Shown one piece after another: positions 1-10,830 of a stretch of 64,000 nt of DNA (within the stretch, counting starts at the first letter, position 1; the number at the start of each line of letters is the position of its first letter). Below the pieces are notes generated by a model. The model had not been told where the DNA came from. It searched no databases and saw nothing but the letters and a program-made list of their open reading frames with translations. The translations under genes were made by a program, and so were the position numbers. The stretch is from Solea solea. Taxonomy: Eukaryota > Chordata > Actinopteri > Pleuronectiformes > Soleidae. The stretch lies in NCBI RefSeq assembly GCF_958295425.1, contig NC_081146.1, positions 24,858,395-24,922,394 on the forward strand, written 5' to 3'.

Positions 1-2640
1 AAAGCGTCTGCTAAATGCTTAAATGTAATGTAAAGTAAGTTGCGATGGTTAAGGTTAAGGTGTCTATGTGTCCTCAGAATGCAGTGTGTGTGTGTGTGGA
101 GGTCCACATGCTACATTTGCAACAGAAACTGATTGATTTCACGTGAGCACAGTGAGCTGCTGATTCTGTTCCTGTCAGAAACATCCTCACTTGTTTGCTT
201 CTCACAGTGTCTCACCTGCACCGACTATGATTTTCACCCTGGCTGGCTGCCCTTTAACTCTATTTGCATCTCTCTCTGCTCTCTCACATAAGTGATGGCC
301 ACCAGCAGGATATTTGGAGTGGGCTGTAGGATCCTCCTTCATTAGCACAATGTGAAATTATTACTGACTAATTGTCAGAAACGAAATTACAAAGGCCGCC
401 GCTATTCGGGGGAACAAGTGCTAATTAACGTTTCATCATTACAAGAAAGTCCTGATGAAAATCACAGAGCGTGCCATTATTCAAACGTACAAGATGGATA
501 TATTTCTGCTGCATATGAATCCTTAATGTTTTCCGACGCTGGATATATAAACGTGTAATGGCATTTTCAGAGACAGATTAATCACGCCGGAGGTGGTATT
601 AGTCCATGAAATGCTACACACGACTTCAGGGTTGTAGATTATGGTGCAGCTCAGGCCCTTTCAGAAACGTGTGGGGCTCGTTGCTGCCTTATCATGCAGA
701 TGTATGATGCAGCAAAATGGCAAACGCCGTGAGGTATTCATATCATTTAAACGGTGCATGCAGAAAGGGCACTCCTTCCGTTTTTTTTTCTTTTTTACAA
801 CCTCGACGCACAAAACGACTATAATATATCTGCAAACAGTAGCTGTGGGGATCTCTGATCAATAGCAACAATTCTTATGCTGAGGTGTCCGGCTTGGGGA
901 TTGTGATGGAACCGTGTAGATGGAGATAAGTAATGCCTCTGGTTTTGCTGGTGCAGGAGTAGAATTACTGCCCGGGGGTCGTTTGCTTTCGCTGACCGAC
1001 AGTTTCAGTCGACGCTGCACGTCCCCACGTCCCCCCACACACTCATTCACATGTCAGTGACGGTTGCTGGTCTTTGGAACAGTGGGGAAACTCATTTCAG
1101 GTCCAGTCATTTATGCATAAATTCTTGCTATTTACAGTGTATATGTACAAATGAATAACGAGTAGCTGTTTGTCTACAGACTTCCAAGCTGGACTAAGGA
1201 AGAAAAGGCTCTGTCAATTAAAAACTAGCTCCGCCTTTCAGACAGTTCCTCCAATCAACATGAAGAAACACTCCGCCCACTGACTCCCAGAGAAGCCGAG
1301 CTTTCGTGGAAGTTTTCGAGGAAGTGACCTTTTTTGCCGCATTTGTCCAAACACCGTCTAAAGCTATTCTGTGTCATCGCATAAAGAACAGATGAAGTTG
1401 AGATTCAAGTGGTTTTAATGCAGAGGCTGCTACGGGAATACAAAAATCACGTAAATACCGGGATAAACATCTGAGTCTGAAAGAACTTGAGACAAGTTCT
1501 AAACGTGTTGTACCACACGTTAAGGATAGGAAATGTAGATACAACACAGACTTTGACATTTTAGAGGAACCTGAGCTTCACTTGTTGTCACATGTTGACT
1601 TATATAAAGATCTAATGTAACATTTCTACATTTAAATATGTAAAACAGACATAAATAGTGTTTTTGTAGGGAAGTGAAATGAATGTGTTCTGTGACTTTC
1701 ATGTGTATGACTGTGAAGCTAGTTTCATGTTGTATATTCCACACTATGACTCTTTCAGATCCAGCAGCGTGCACTTTCCTCAAACTAACTTCAATGAGGA
1801 AGAAAAAAAAGCATTAGTGCAGCAGATAAAACTGCAATGTCATGTTTTCAGAATATATTTTTGCCATATATATTTTTCCGTACCTTTGAGATTATTCTGG
1901 AGAATATTCTGTAACAATAATAATGAACATATTTGCATAAATTAAGCACATTTAGCCACTCCCACGTGAGTGTTACACATTTGCCCTTTAAGGTACATTT
2001 AGAAAAGATAACAAGCGTACAACTAATTGCAAGTCAGCTATGGACAATCATGTGATTAATTAGCAATGCAATGCGATTGACAGCCGTAATAATCTGTTGA
2101 GCAGCATACGTGAGGTATAGCAAAAATGCTTCCAACACTCTTTAAATCCATACAGAATCTATATTACTGTGAAAATTAACAGACCCTTTCTTTTTGGTCA
2201 CCTTTTATTGACGTCATCGTCCACGAGTGTATTTTACACCAGTGGATCACAACCACTGTCGGTGACGTTCTCCTCAGAAAGTTCAAACTGGGAAACCAAA
2301 CGAGACAACACTTCCCATGATCCCATGCTGCTTTACGACCTTATCAAACTAGTTCTTTCCTTTTAACCGAGAGAGCCCCTGCCGCAGATATTACATACTG
2401 TGTGTTTAAAAGGTCAAAATAATGTTGTTGTTTTGTGAAGCCACGTGAACCTTGATCCTGTCAGATTTGAAAGGACTCTCTTGAGGTGTTCTCATGATAG
2501 ATGGCAAGAAGCTAGCTCAACGTCTGATATGGAACTAGTTCATCCTTGATGTGAGAGAGGGTTCCTTCAAAACAATGACCTGAAAACCAGCTGTCAGCGC
2601 AGCTTCATGAAAACGTCTTCAATCAAAATCCACATCTTAC
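1..2640 (-). other. Raftlin intron after the first coding exon (partial)
   Basis: This is intron on the minus strand, starting at the donor gtaag (complement of 2636-2640) and running out of the window at base 1. I see no further raftlin exon here, so the next coding exon lies outside. Most of the stretch is unique, AT-rich sequence with a short TG run at 89-98. The part from about 300 to 760 looks like possible regulatory DNA and is listed separately. The short open frames here have no recognisable domains. Confidence 0.7.
300..760. promoter_or_regulatory. Candidate conserved non-coding element in raftlin intron
   Basis: The stretch is unique, not low-complexity, and unlike the repeat families elsewhere in the window. 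It holds several homeodomain-type TAATTA or ATTAAT cores (for example near 420 and 579) together with CpG-containing motifs. That texture resembles developmental enhancers, but conservation cannot be tested from one sequence. The call is inference only. Confidence 0.25.
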
Positions 2641-2788
2641 CGTCTTTGCCGATCAGGAAATCCAGGTAGCGGTAAGTGTAGGCCACGCCCACTTTAGTCT
2701 CCACCTGCGGCCTCTTCAGGGTGGAGTAAATCTTCCCCGGGCTGTTCTCCTCCGACATCGGTTTCATCTTCCGTAGCCCGCAGCCCAT
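2641..2788 (-). CDS. rftn1: Raftlin, first coding exon
   Basis: This exon encodes the first 49 residues, plus one base of the next codon, of a raftlin. Raftlins are lipid-raft scaffold proteins on the inner face of the plasma membrane, linked to B- and T-cell receptor and TLR signalling. The protein starts MGCGLRK, where Gly2 and Cys3 are the known N-myristoylation and palmitoylation sites. It then carries the block SPGKIYSTLKRPQVETK, which is close to invariant in RFTN1 and RFTN2. The start is the ATG at 2788-2786; the frame stays open upstream, but that part is 5' UTR because the acylation signal must be N-terminal. The exon ends at a good donor (gtaag) after base 2641. Its acceptor (ctttgcag) precedes base 2824, so 2789-2824 is 5' UTR. 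RFTN1 and RFTN2 match about equally well from memory; the RFTN1 choice rests on the divergent PLCL neighbour and the absence of MARS2. It could be a teleost duplicate. The rest of the protein is outside the window. Confidence 0.88.
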
Positions 2789-2824
2789 GGCTCCGCGGTT
2801 TGTCAGTAACTCTGAGCACAGATC
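2789..2824 (-). other. rftn1: Raftlin 5' UTR segment on the first coding exon
   Basis: These 36 bases lie between the 3' splice site (ctttgcag, complement of 2825-2832) and the ATG. They show the transcript begins in an upstream, presumably non-coding, exon at higher coordinates. Confidence 0.7.
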
Positions 2825-2917
2825 CTGCAAAGATATAGACAACAAAGACTGAGACTGTGTTTTCTATGTGGTGTGTGTTTGTGTATGTGCTTGTATTTAT
2901 TGCTTCTTTAGGACCTT

Positions 2918-3090
2918 TTCTGGCGTAAAAAGCTGAACTTGTCAGGACCAGTAGGCCTCATGGAGACCAAAACCTGGTCCTGATGTCGGAGAACCTCATT
3001 TTGTGAGGAACTGGTTAAGTTTAGAAATAACACTTTGTTTAGACTGTCTAAATTAGTGGAATTCAGTGCAGAGTCCTAAGAAGAATATCA
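2918..3090 (+). repeat. Dispersed repeat with TCCTGA/GGTCC motif, copy 1
   Basis: The text 'ttttctggcgtaaaaagctg', followed by 'tcaggaccagtaggcctcat' and 'aaaacctggtcctgatg', recurs in diverged form near 24690-24800 and 26590-26760. It is an old interspersed family of unknown class. Confidence 0.45.
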
Positions 3091-3439
3091 GCGTGGACCT
3101 CTGTGTGTGTGTGTGATTGAGTTGCAAGATTTGTACATTTTTGCAATTCTGCAAACCATTTCCAAGAGCAGCTCCACAGCGTTAGATGTATTCACAGGTT
3201 TGTAACTCATGTATTATTCAGGGTAAACGAGTCAGGCAAGTACAAGTAAGTTAATAGCGTATCTGATGTAAACACTCAATGTATGCAAACATAACCATAT
3301 TAGTGTTTTATATACTGTACAAAACACGTAAGTGAAAGAACTCCATGCAGAAGAGCCACAGAACGTGAATTACTACAAGTAAGTAAGTTAGAGAACACTG
3401 TTAAAGGACAGGGAATTCTGCTCAGTTCTCAACATTTGG

Positions 3440-3690
3440 GCTGAAACAGTTACTCATTTAATCGCTTACTAAGTTAATTAAGTCAACTATTTGCATAATA
3501 GATTAATAAGTTTGACACTGAGTGTTTAAAACAAGAATTAAAACAATTTAATGTGTATATTTTCTGGTTTCTTTGCTCCATTTGACAATGAAATCATTTA
3601 AACTGAATCATTTCCAGGTTTGAGAAACACTGATTAACATTTTTTAACATTTTCTGGCATTTCATGGACCAAATAATTTTCTATTAATGT
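3440..3690 (-). mobile_element. Family A non-autonomous element, copy 1 (minus orientation)
   Basis: Family A is a roughly 200-450 bp AT-rich element. It typically begins 'gctgcaactaacgattattt' and ends with the inverted form 'taatcgttgcagc'. Its interior carries 'aaaatattcacatttaagaa' and a 'ttgttttgtccacaaacc' block. This copy is diverged and reads on the minus strand. The inverted ends suggest a MITE; I could not assign a superfamily. Confidence 0.45.
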
Positions 3691-4845
3691 CTTGGGCCAT
3701 TACCAATATCCACAGAAAATTCCACCCAAGTTTGTTTTTGAGTTCACATGCTATATAAATGCTGCCAATAAACAAACATATAGGTTATATGTTTGTTTAT
3801 TGTCATTTGAATTATATAAAATGGAATTGACACATTTTTCCATAATCAGGATTAATCACAATTTTTAGGTCCATATCAACAATGAAAAGCAAACTTTACT
3901 AGTGTATCTTGATTGGTAATCAAATAAATGTAAAGACTGTTACTTTATGAACTGGACAATTACATTTATTTGATTATTCTGACTAGTTGAGATACCTTCT
4001 CTGTTGTTTCATCCAGAAAAAATCAACAAACAGACACAGTGCTAACAAATGTAAACAAGTCTAAACTGATACAGACATAGAGACTCTGTGACACACAGCA
4101 GCAACAGAAACAGCTGCAGCTTCATTTATACATTTATTTCTCTTCCTCACTAACTGATTGATCTGCAGTGGTGCGCTATATTCCAGTTTTTATTTTTTGT
4201 TTTAAAAGTGTGTCACTGTCTGACACACTTTCAGCAGCTCCGACACGTTCCACACATAAACGATGCTACATGTGATAAACAAAACTAAATAGAAATAACG
4301 TGTTAAGTTCAGCCCGATCGCTATCTAAGCACGGACACCGACCGCCTTAAAATAAAGTGTGTGATATTTCTCTGTAGAAAAATGTTGTGTAATATAAAGT
4401 CGTCTGAACGTCAAAAAAGTGCAATGTTTGAAGAAGACGTACTATTTCATCCATCCGCCTGCTAGATTTCACTCAGGATTAGAAAAATCTCTGTGACATA
4501 CTGCGCGTATACAAACAAACACACGGGTATGAATGCTGACATTCACGCACTCGGATGTCTACAATTCCTCTGGGATTACCAGAGGGGAAAAACCAATATA
4601 AGGAACGTGCTAGATGAGCATCTACAAATAAACAAATCAACATGGTTAAATGAGCTTGATTTTTCTGATGGTTCCTCCTCATCCTCAAAATTCACGATGA
4701 CAACCACAGCGGGAGAGAGGAGGCCGTGCGCTGTGGACGCCACGGACGCCACATCACCCCAAATGACTTGTGACAGAACCGCTGCCTCTCTTCAGTGGCT
4801 GCATCTGGGAGCAGGTGACATCTGATTGTGTCCCATTAATTAAAG

Positions 4846-4877
4846 TCATGGATGGATGGTTGGATGGATGGATGGTG
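4846..4877 (+). repeat. Imperfect TGGA microsatellite
   Basis: A short run of 'tggatggatggttggatgga'-type repeats, followed by moderately GC-rich unique sequence to about 5370, including a G-rich run at 5011-5032. Confidence 0.7.
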
Positions 4878-5544
4878 ACGATCCCCGCTCCATTGATGAG
4901 GAAGCCCACTCTATTATTCTCCCTTCTAATTACAGGACATTGCGCGGCCTTGGCCAGATACGGCAGATTTGAGCCAGCTGTCGCTTCACAGGCGACAGGA
5001 CAGGAAGTGAAGGGGGGGCGGGCGGGGGGGGGCGTCTGGGACGCAGAGGAGGAAGGAGTGGGAAGCTAAATCGGAAACAAGCAGACGGGCTCTCTCCGTT
5101 AATGAGGTGAACGGCAAGAATGGAAAAGGTGAGAATCAATCAAGGGAGAAGGAGGAAATGGGGGAGCGGCCCAGTGTGGAGATTGTTCGTCAGGAAAAGA
5201 AGGGGGTTGTGGGGGCAGCGGGTAATGCATGGCAAGTAGAGTCTGGAGAGAAAGGAACGCGCGTGCAATTAGAGTCCGCTGAATAGAGAAGGGGCCAATC
5301 GGCTGATGATGAGGGAGGCGGGGAAGAGAGCGAGGGAGAAAGGGTAAGAGATGAAACGGGAGATTCATTACGGTTGTCAGTAGAGCCAGTGTTTTCCAGT
5401 GGTGCTGACATGAAGGCCTTTGTTTGGCTTACGCACCACAATCATATCTATGAAAGCTTCATAACGGTTGCCAGAAAATGAACCGTTCATGAATGAACTG
5501 GATGTTGATACCAGAACACAGCAGACGTTAAGGGTGCATCCAAA

Positions 5545-6160
5545 CCAGTGTTGTTTAGTCCCGAGCATTCATGCCCCTGGTGCAGTATGTCTGGGTCGGT
5601 ATGAACAAAGTCCAAGACCTGAATCTGCTAAACTTGAAAGAGGTGGTCTCACTCTGCTTGCAAACAACCTCTGGAGGTCACACTAGTGATGAACCTCTCG
5701 AAAAGGTCAGTTGTTTCAAGCGTGAGGTTCTATGGTTCAAGACTATGTTCACACCAGTCTTGTTTAGTCCATTTGAGCTGAACCCTGGAGTATGTATGCT
5801 CCTGGTGTGGTTTGTTTGGATGGGTATGAACACAGTCCAAGACCTCTGAGGCAAACTAAGGAATCGGACTCTTCTCCACTTGAAAGAGGTGGTCTTAGAC
5901 AGCTTGCAGTTGACCTCTGGAGGTTACACCAGTGATGGACTACTCGAAAGGTCAATCGTTAGTGGTCTGAGACCACCTCTTTCAAGTGGAGCAGAGTCTG
6001 ACTCCTTAGGTTGCATCAGAGGTCTTGGACTGTGTTCACACAAGTCTTGTTTCGTCCATTTGAGCCAAACCCTGGAGTACTAATGCACCTGATAAGGTTT
6101 TGTTTGAGTCAGAGTAAGGAATCAGACTCTTCTCCACTTTAAAGAGATGGTCTGAGACCT
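5545..6160. repeat. Complex repeat with direct and inverted units
   Basis: Two direct units (about 5545-5700 and 5750-5955) each carry a 'ctggtg..gt' block, then 'ggtatgaacacagtccaaga', then 'cttgaaagaggtggtct', then 'acctctggaggt'. From about 5960 to 6090 the same blocks occur inverted ('agaccacctctttcaagtgg', 'ggtcttggactgtgttcaca'). A further partial unit ends near 6160. The arrangement suggests a rearranged palindromic transposon or nested copies of one element. Confidence 0.6.
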
Positions 6161-8280
6161 TCATCCACACCAATCACAGGAGCATTTACAGCTACAGCCT
6201 TGGTGTTCTCATCAACATCCTCCGTTCAGGATATAGAAGCGGCTTAGTGCAGGGTGTAGATGTGCATGTGGATCACACCCACCCAACAGTCACCTGTCGG
6301 TTTTCAGGCTGTTGCTCTGCTAACTCCCAGACATCATCAACAGAGCAGTGAAGCAGATGAACATCTAGCCTGCTGATGGCAGGCTGAGAAATTCCAAGGG
6401 ATTTGTCTTTTTCACCAGTCTCTTCTAATTAGTCCATGTGAGACTTGACTTTGTGAACATAAATCAAACCAGCATTAAACCTGGAACCTCTGTTTCCACC
6501 TCCCATCAGGTGTGCACCAATGAAGCAGACTACGTTGGTGTGCACACACTGAAATACCTCAGAAGTAAAAGGTTTCTATGTGTGCAGAAGAGTTCTGTCT
6601 TCGCCTCGCAGCTAGTACCACGTTGGACTAATTTCTCACGTTTGAGTTCAAGAATAAAAAAATCTAACAACAAATCTGAAGAACCTGGCATAGTCAAAGT
6701 CTATGTAAGTGCTTCAGGCCCCCTTTAAATTGTCACTCAGGACTGCATTGCACGGTGCTGCAGTTCCCCAAACAGCAGCATCACAAATGGCTCCGACTTC
6801 AAAGGGAACTCGGGTAAAGAAAAGGCTCAGTCTTGGATTTTCACTGTTGCCTACAGTTACTTGTAAATAGCTTTTTATCATCTCTCTGCCAACCCTGGAG
6901 AGAGAAGGAACAACAAGAGGGAAGGTGAGGGCTCTGTCGTGTCGTCTACACGAGATTGGAGAAGACGCAGTCAGAACAAAAACATGGGGAGGGGGAAGAG
7001 CAAAGGGTGTTTTAGGGGAAAAACTAAAAGTGCATGAGCAGAAAATGGAGGGGATTGTATTTGCATAGCTCCTCGGGACCAGATGGGAGAAGAAGACAAA
7101 CACAAGTATTTTTAGAGCAGAACTGACAGAGACTGTGAGACGCTTTTCATTATGTTGCGTCCCCGTTTCTCGCCTTGAACGCATTGGCTCCCGGCAGCCT
7201 CCGCATGTGCTCCGCCTCAGATCATCTACAGTTTTTGTCTGTGATTGACAGGCAAAGCATCAGTGTAGACAAATGCTGAGCATCTATGGAAAAAAATTAC
7301 AGGAAGAGGTTCCATTGATTTCCCTTTTTGCTGAATTAGCAACGATCCTCTTGCCATTTTGTTCCGTCTTTTGACTCCTGCTAATGGCATTTTGAGGTTT
7401 TATTTGATATGGGGTTTGATTCTCCCTCCCCTTGATGTTTGGATGTTTTGTTGAGGCCGGTATGCACTTAGGTTTTGGCTCTGACGTCCAAAAAACATCT
7501 CACATCACTTTATATTGTGCTGAATGAGAAAGACAGCAACTGAGTGGTTCTTTCACGTCCAACTTTTCTATCTGTTGCTCAGCAGGGAGTTTTGTCGGTC
7601 CAAGGTTTGGCCCATTTCCTGTGCTCAGAGGGACCAAAAACATCATAACTGTTGCTTCTCCAGGGACTTGGGTCCACTGTGAGACATTTAGGAGAATGTG
7701 TTGGTAGAAATGTTGTATATTAATCATAAGTGGAAAGCTTACTACCCAAATAAAGAACAACATCCTTTCTCCTATTTCTTACAATTTTGCAGTAGCACCA
7801 TTAGAGGTCACTGTTTCTCACACACTGGAGTTTTAAACACATTGTTAAAGCTAAAAAAAAGATCTTTTTCACTGCAGAAAAAACAAAGTACTCACACATC
7901 AGGCGATGTTTGGATGGAGTATCTTAAAAAACAAGTCACGTTGAGTGTGCAGGTTGCCATTTTTTTGTTGCATCTGCTGTTACTAAGCAACCAAAACAGC
8001 CCGTCTAAATTAAAGGTAAGCCTCAGTGACTCAGCTAACTTGGAGCCGCTGTCAGCCTTGTTTCCTGGCTAAATCACTGTTTGGTAAAGGCTGGCATTCA
8101 TTTAGTGATGAACATCCCATTCACAAGACCAGAAAGGACCGCCCCTTTTTCTGCCCGGAATACTGGAAAAGTCCTGACCAACCAAACACTCTAGATCAGT
8201 GATAACTCTGTGAATACAAAGCTATTAGACACATAGTTTAACTAAAGTCTTTGTTTTATTGTGAAAGCACCATAACTTAA

Positions 8281-8553
8281 ATGAATGTTTTTTTTTTCCA
8301 GCACTGTAAATCTCTTGCAGCGGCTTTACTGCGTGAATTATCTGAGGAAAAAGAAAAGAAAATATTTACTGTGACTGGGAAAATTCATCCTTCAAGCTCA
8401 AGCAAGAAAATACAGCAGAATTTAACAAACTGCTCCAGGAGCTGTCTGGACGGTGGAAGGTTCAAAGCTGATTTCAGAGTGAATAAAGAGCAGTTTGACC
8501 TTCTTCTGAGGAAAGTTGCCCCGACTGTGAAGAAAAAAGAAAAAGAAAACTGA
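8281..8553 (+). pseudogene. PIF/Harbinger-like transposase fragment
   Basis: A 90-residue open frame ends in the segment DGGRFKADFRVNKEQFDLLL followed by RKVAP. This resembles the N-terminal part of HARBI1-like nucleases of PIF/Harbinger transposons, where a 'kF..yFR....tFd.Ll..i.p' pattern is typical. The catalytic DDE region is not present downstream, so this is a remnant. The frame is preceded by a T-rich run and 'ccag', which could be an old splice acceptor inside the transposon. The family assignment comes from pattern memory, not a search. Confidence 0.4.
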
Positions 8554-9357
8554 GCTTCTCTCTGGTGTGCATTTGTCTGGGGTTATAGGCAGTTATATAA
8601 AACCTGTGGTGCAGAAAAACTCAACATTTCCCCATTTTTGGTCTGAAAAATCATCCGTTAACGGCTTCACTCAGACCACAGACCTCGTCTGCTTCGATTG
8701 GCCGACACTTTGATGTGGTGACAACCAAATGTTCAAGTTGTGCAAAATTAGGCAAAGTTGAGAATGAGTCACACTTCTCTTCTTCTGTAGTGTCCCCGTT
8801 GAGCACTGTTGCCTTGCAGCAAGAAGGCTGCCAGTTCAGTTGCATCCCAGTCCAGATCCTTTTGCCAATATCCAACATATATATATTATATTGGGCATTC
8901 TTGGACCAATAACCGATACCTAGATGTGTTTTTCGCCCAATTATAGAGGTCTTTTAGTCTCTTCTGTAGTGAAATTGTCATAACATTTTAATACTCATTC
9001 AGATGTAGATATACAGTCTGGTTAGATAGTTGTAGATGTCGGAGTAAGCAGCCTATTTAGAACTACTGTTAGTAGTTAGTCATAACGGCAGATGTTGCTG
9101 TGTTTGCCGATATCTGATAATACATTTTAACCATTCTGTTACCAATCCTGTTGTCGTGGACAGGATTTAGCATGCGTATACTTCACGTCACCGTAACTCC
9201 GATTGAATATCTGCCAGATATTGAAAGTGAAAGTTATCTTGGAAAAAGAAGCAGAAAGAAACACTCACTCATTGACATTTCTGCTGCCATAAAATCAAAA
9301 TAAATCCAGGCGGCCTGACTATCTGCCGATAATGTCACGTAGCCCTAGTTAATTGGA

Positions 9358-9512
9358 CACTGTAGGTGTGAGTGAATGATTGTTTGTCTCTGTATGTTTG
9401 CCCTGCGATGGACTGGCGACCTGTCCTTGGTTGACCTGGCCCTTTCACCCTCTGTCCACTGGGATTGGCCCCAGCAACTGTCATGTGGAGGATCAAGTGG
9501 TCGCTAATGACT
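9358..9512 (+). mobile_element. SINE 3' fragment
   Basis: The sequence 'ccctgcgatggactggcgac' and surrounding text match the 3' half of the complete SINE at 42722-43102 ('ccctgcgatggactggcgaa'). The tRNA-derived head is missing, so this is a 5'-truncated copy. Confidence 0.65.
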
Positions 9513-10008
9513 AAAAACACATTTAAAACACCTGTCTGTGTGTATAAGTTGGCTACCTATGTTGCTAAAGTTTATTTGTTTAACATTATCGGTAATTTAT
9601 GATCTACTGTGGCTCGCTGGTCTGTATATCTAAATACTGGTGTCTTATAAGCCCATACACGACACAATAATACAATGACTTAAAGACATAAGTAAGAAGT
9701 AAGAAGTAAAAAACAGTTCTAGTTCCTTGTAACAGCTTTGTCCGCCGTACAGTGATGATTGTACAGAAACAAGGCGTGTTTGCGATGCATGGTTTTCCTT
9801 AATTCTGTCTGACTGAGATCTTCGCTACATTACAAGACTATGTTACAAGGCTTTGATAGCGGCTTTGCCCGAGATCAAACCCAGCAGCATGGGGAGCTTC
9901 AGAGTGGATTAATGGAGGAAGACATTAATTAGGACACCGAGTTGTTGTGTTCTTCTCCTTGTAGCCTCCCCCTTTTAAGCCTCCCTCTTGTTCATGTTCC
10001 CGCTCTCC

Positions 10009-10009
10009 A

Positions 10010-10042
<33 letters not shown>
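10009..10042 (+). repeat. (TC)n microsatellite
   Basis: A nearly uninterrupted TC dinucleotide run inside a wider pyrimidine-rich stretch from about 9950 to 10060. Confidence 0.9.
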
Positions 10043-10649
10043 ACCTCCCACACACACTCTTCGCCTCTTCCTGACTTTTGATCTTCCTAATCTGACAAGT
10101 AAAGTGGAGCACAGGGCTGCACTCAGTGGTGGGAACTGCAGGTCCAACATCAGCTATAGTTTTTTTTGAGGAGCAGGAGTCAAGAGCCCTCCAAGGCAAA
10201 GTGGTTGAAGAGAGCATCACATGAATGAAAGGATGAGAGGTACAAAGGACACAGGCGGTGTCCATGTTTTTGATGAGCAGCTTCCTGTGGTCTCTTCATC
10301 TTCAGAATAAAAGCAGAGTCAGTCGTTCTTTGAAGTGCAGAAACAAAGTTGGACGTAACATAAGAGCGTGCAGCCAAATCTGGGATTTAAACAAAAGATT
10401 AAGTCAGATCTGCAGATTTGTACTTCAGGTTGTTTTGTACCAACATTATTATCCATGTTCTTGTTTGCTTTTGCTTTTTATTCTCAGAGTTTTCTTATTC
10501 CAGAGGATGGCAGTCATGCATCACCATGGACACAAGCTGCCATTAAACTCCGTAAGAAGAAGAAGAAGAACATTAAGTGTCCTTGATTGGAAACATCTGC
10601 CAATTATCATCCTGCGTCATCAGTATTTCATAAACTTATTATGTGGGAA

Positions 10650-10830
10650 TTAGGGGAGGGTACTTCATAATACGATACGATATGCGATACATGGTCCACG
10701 ATACCAATAATATCACGATACAGCGATTCTGTCATAATCAATATATTGCAAGACAATCCTATCACGATATCTGTCTAACTGAAGACAAAGTTAGCGTGAA
10801 AAACCTCCTCTTTTACGATATGTTTGGAGC
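10650..10830 (+). repeat. Dispersed 'cgatac' repeat, copy 1
   Basis: It contains 'aataatatcacgatacagcg' followed by 'attctgtcataatcaata'. The same order of motifs recurs at 52245-52480, marking an old dispersed family of unknown class. Confidence 0.5.

Noticed and set aside
6714..7184. 156-codon minus-strand open frame
   Set aside because: Low-complexity Ser/Phe/Pro-rich composition, no domain, and no splice or promoter support.
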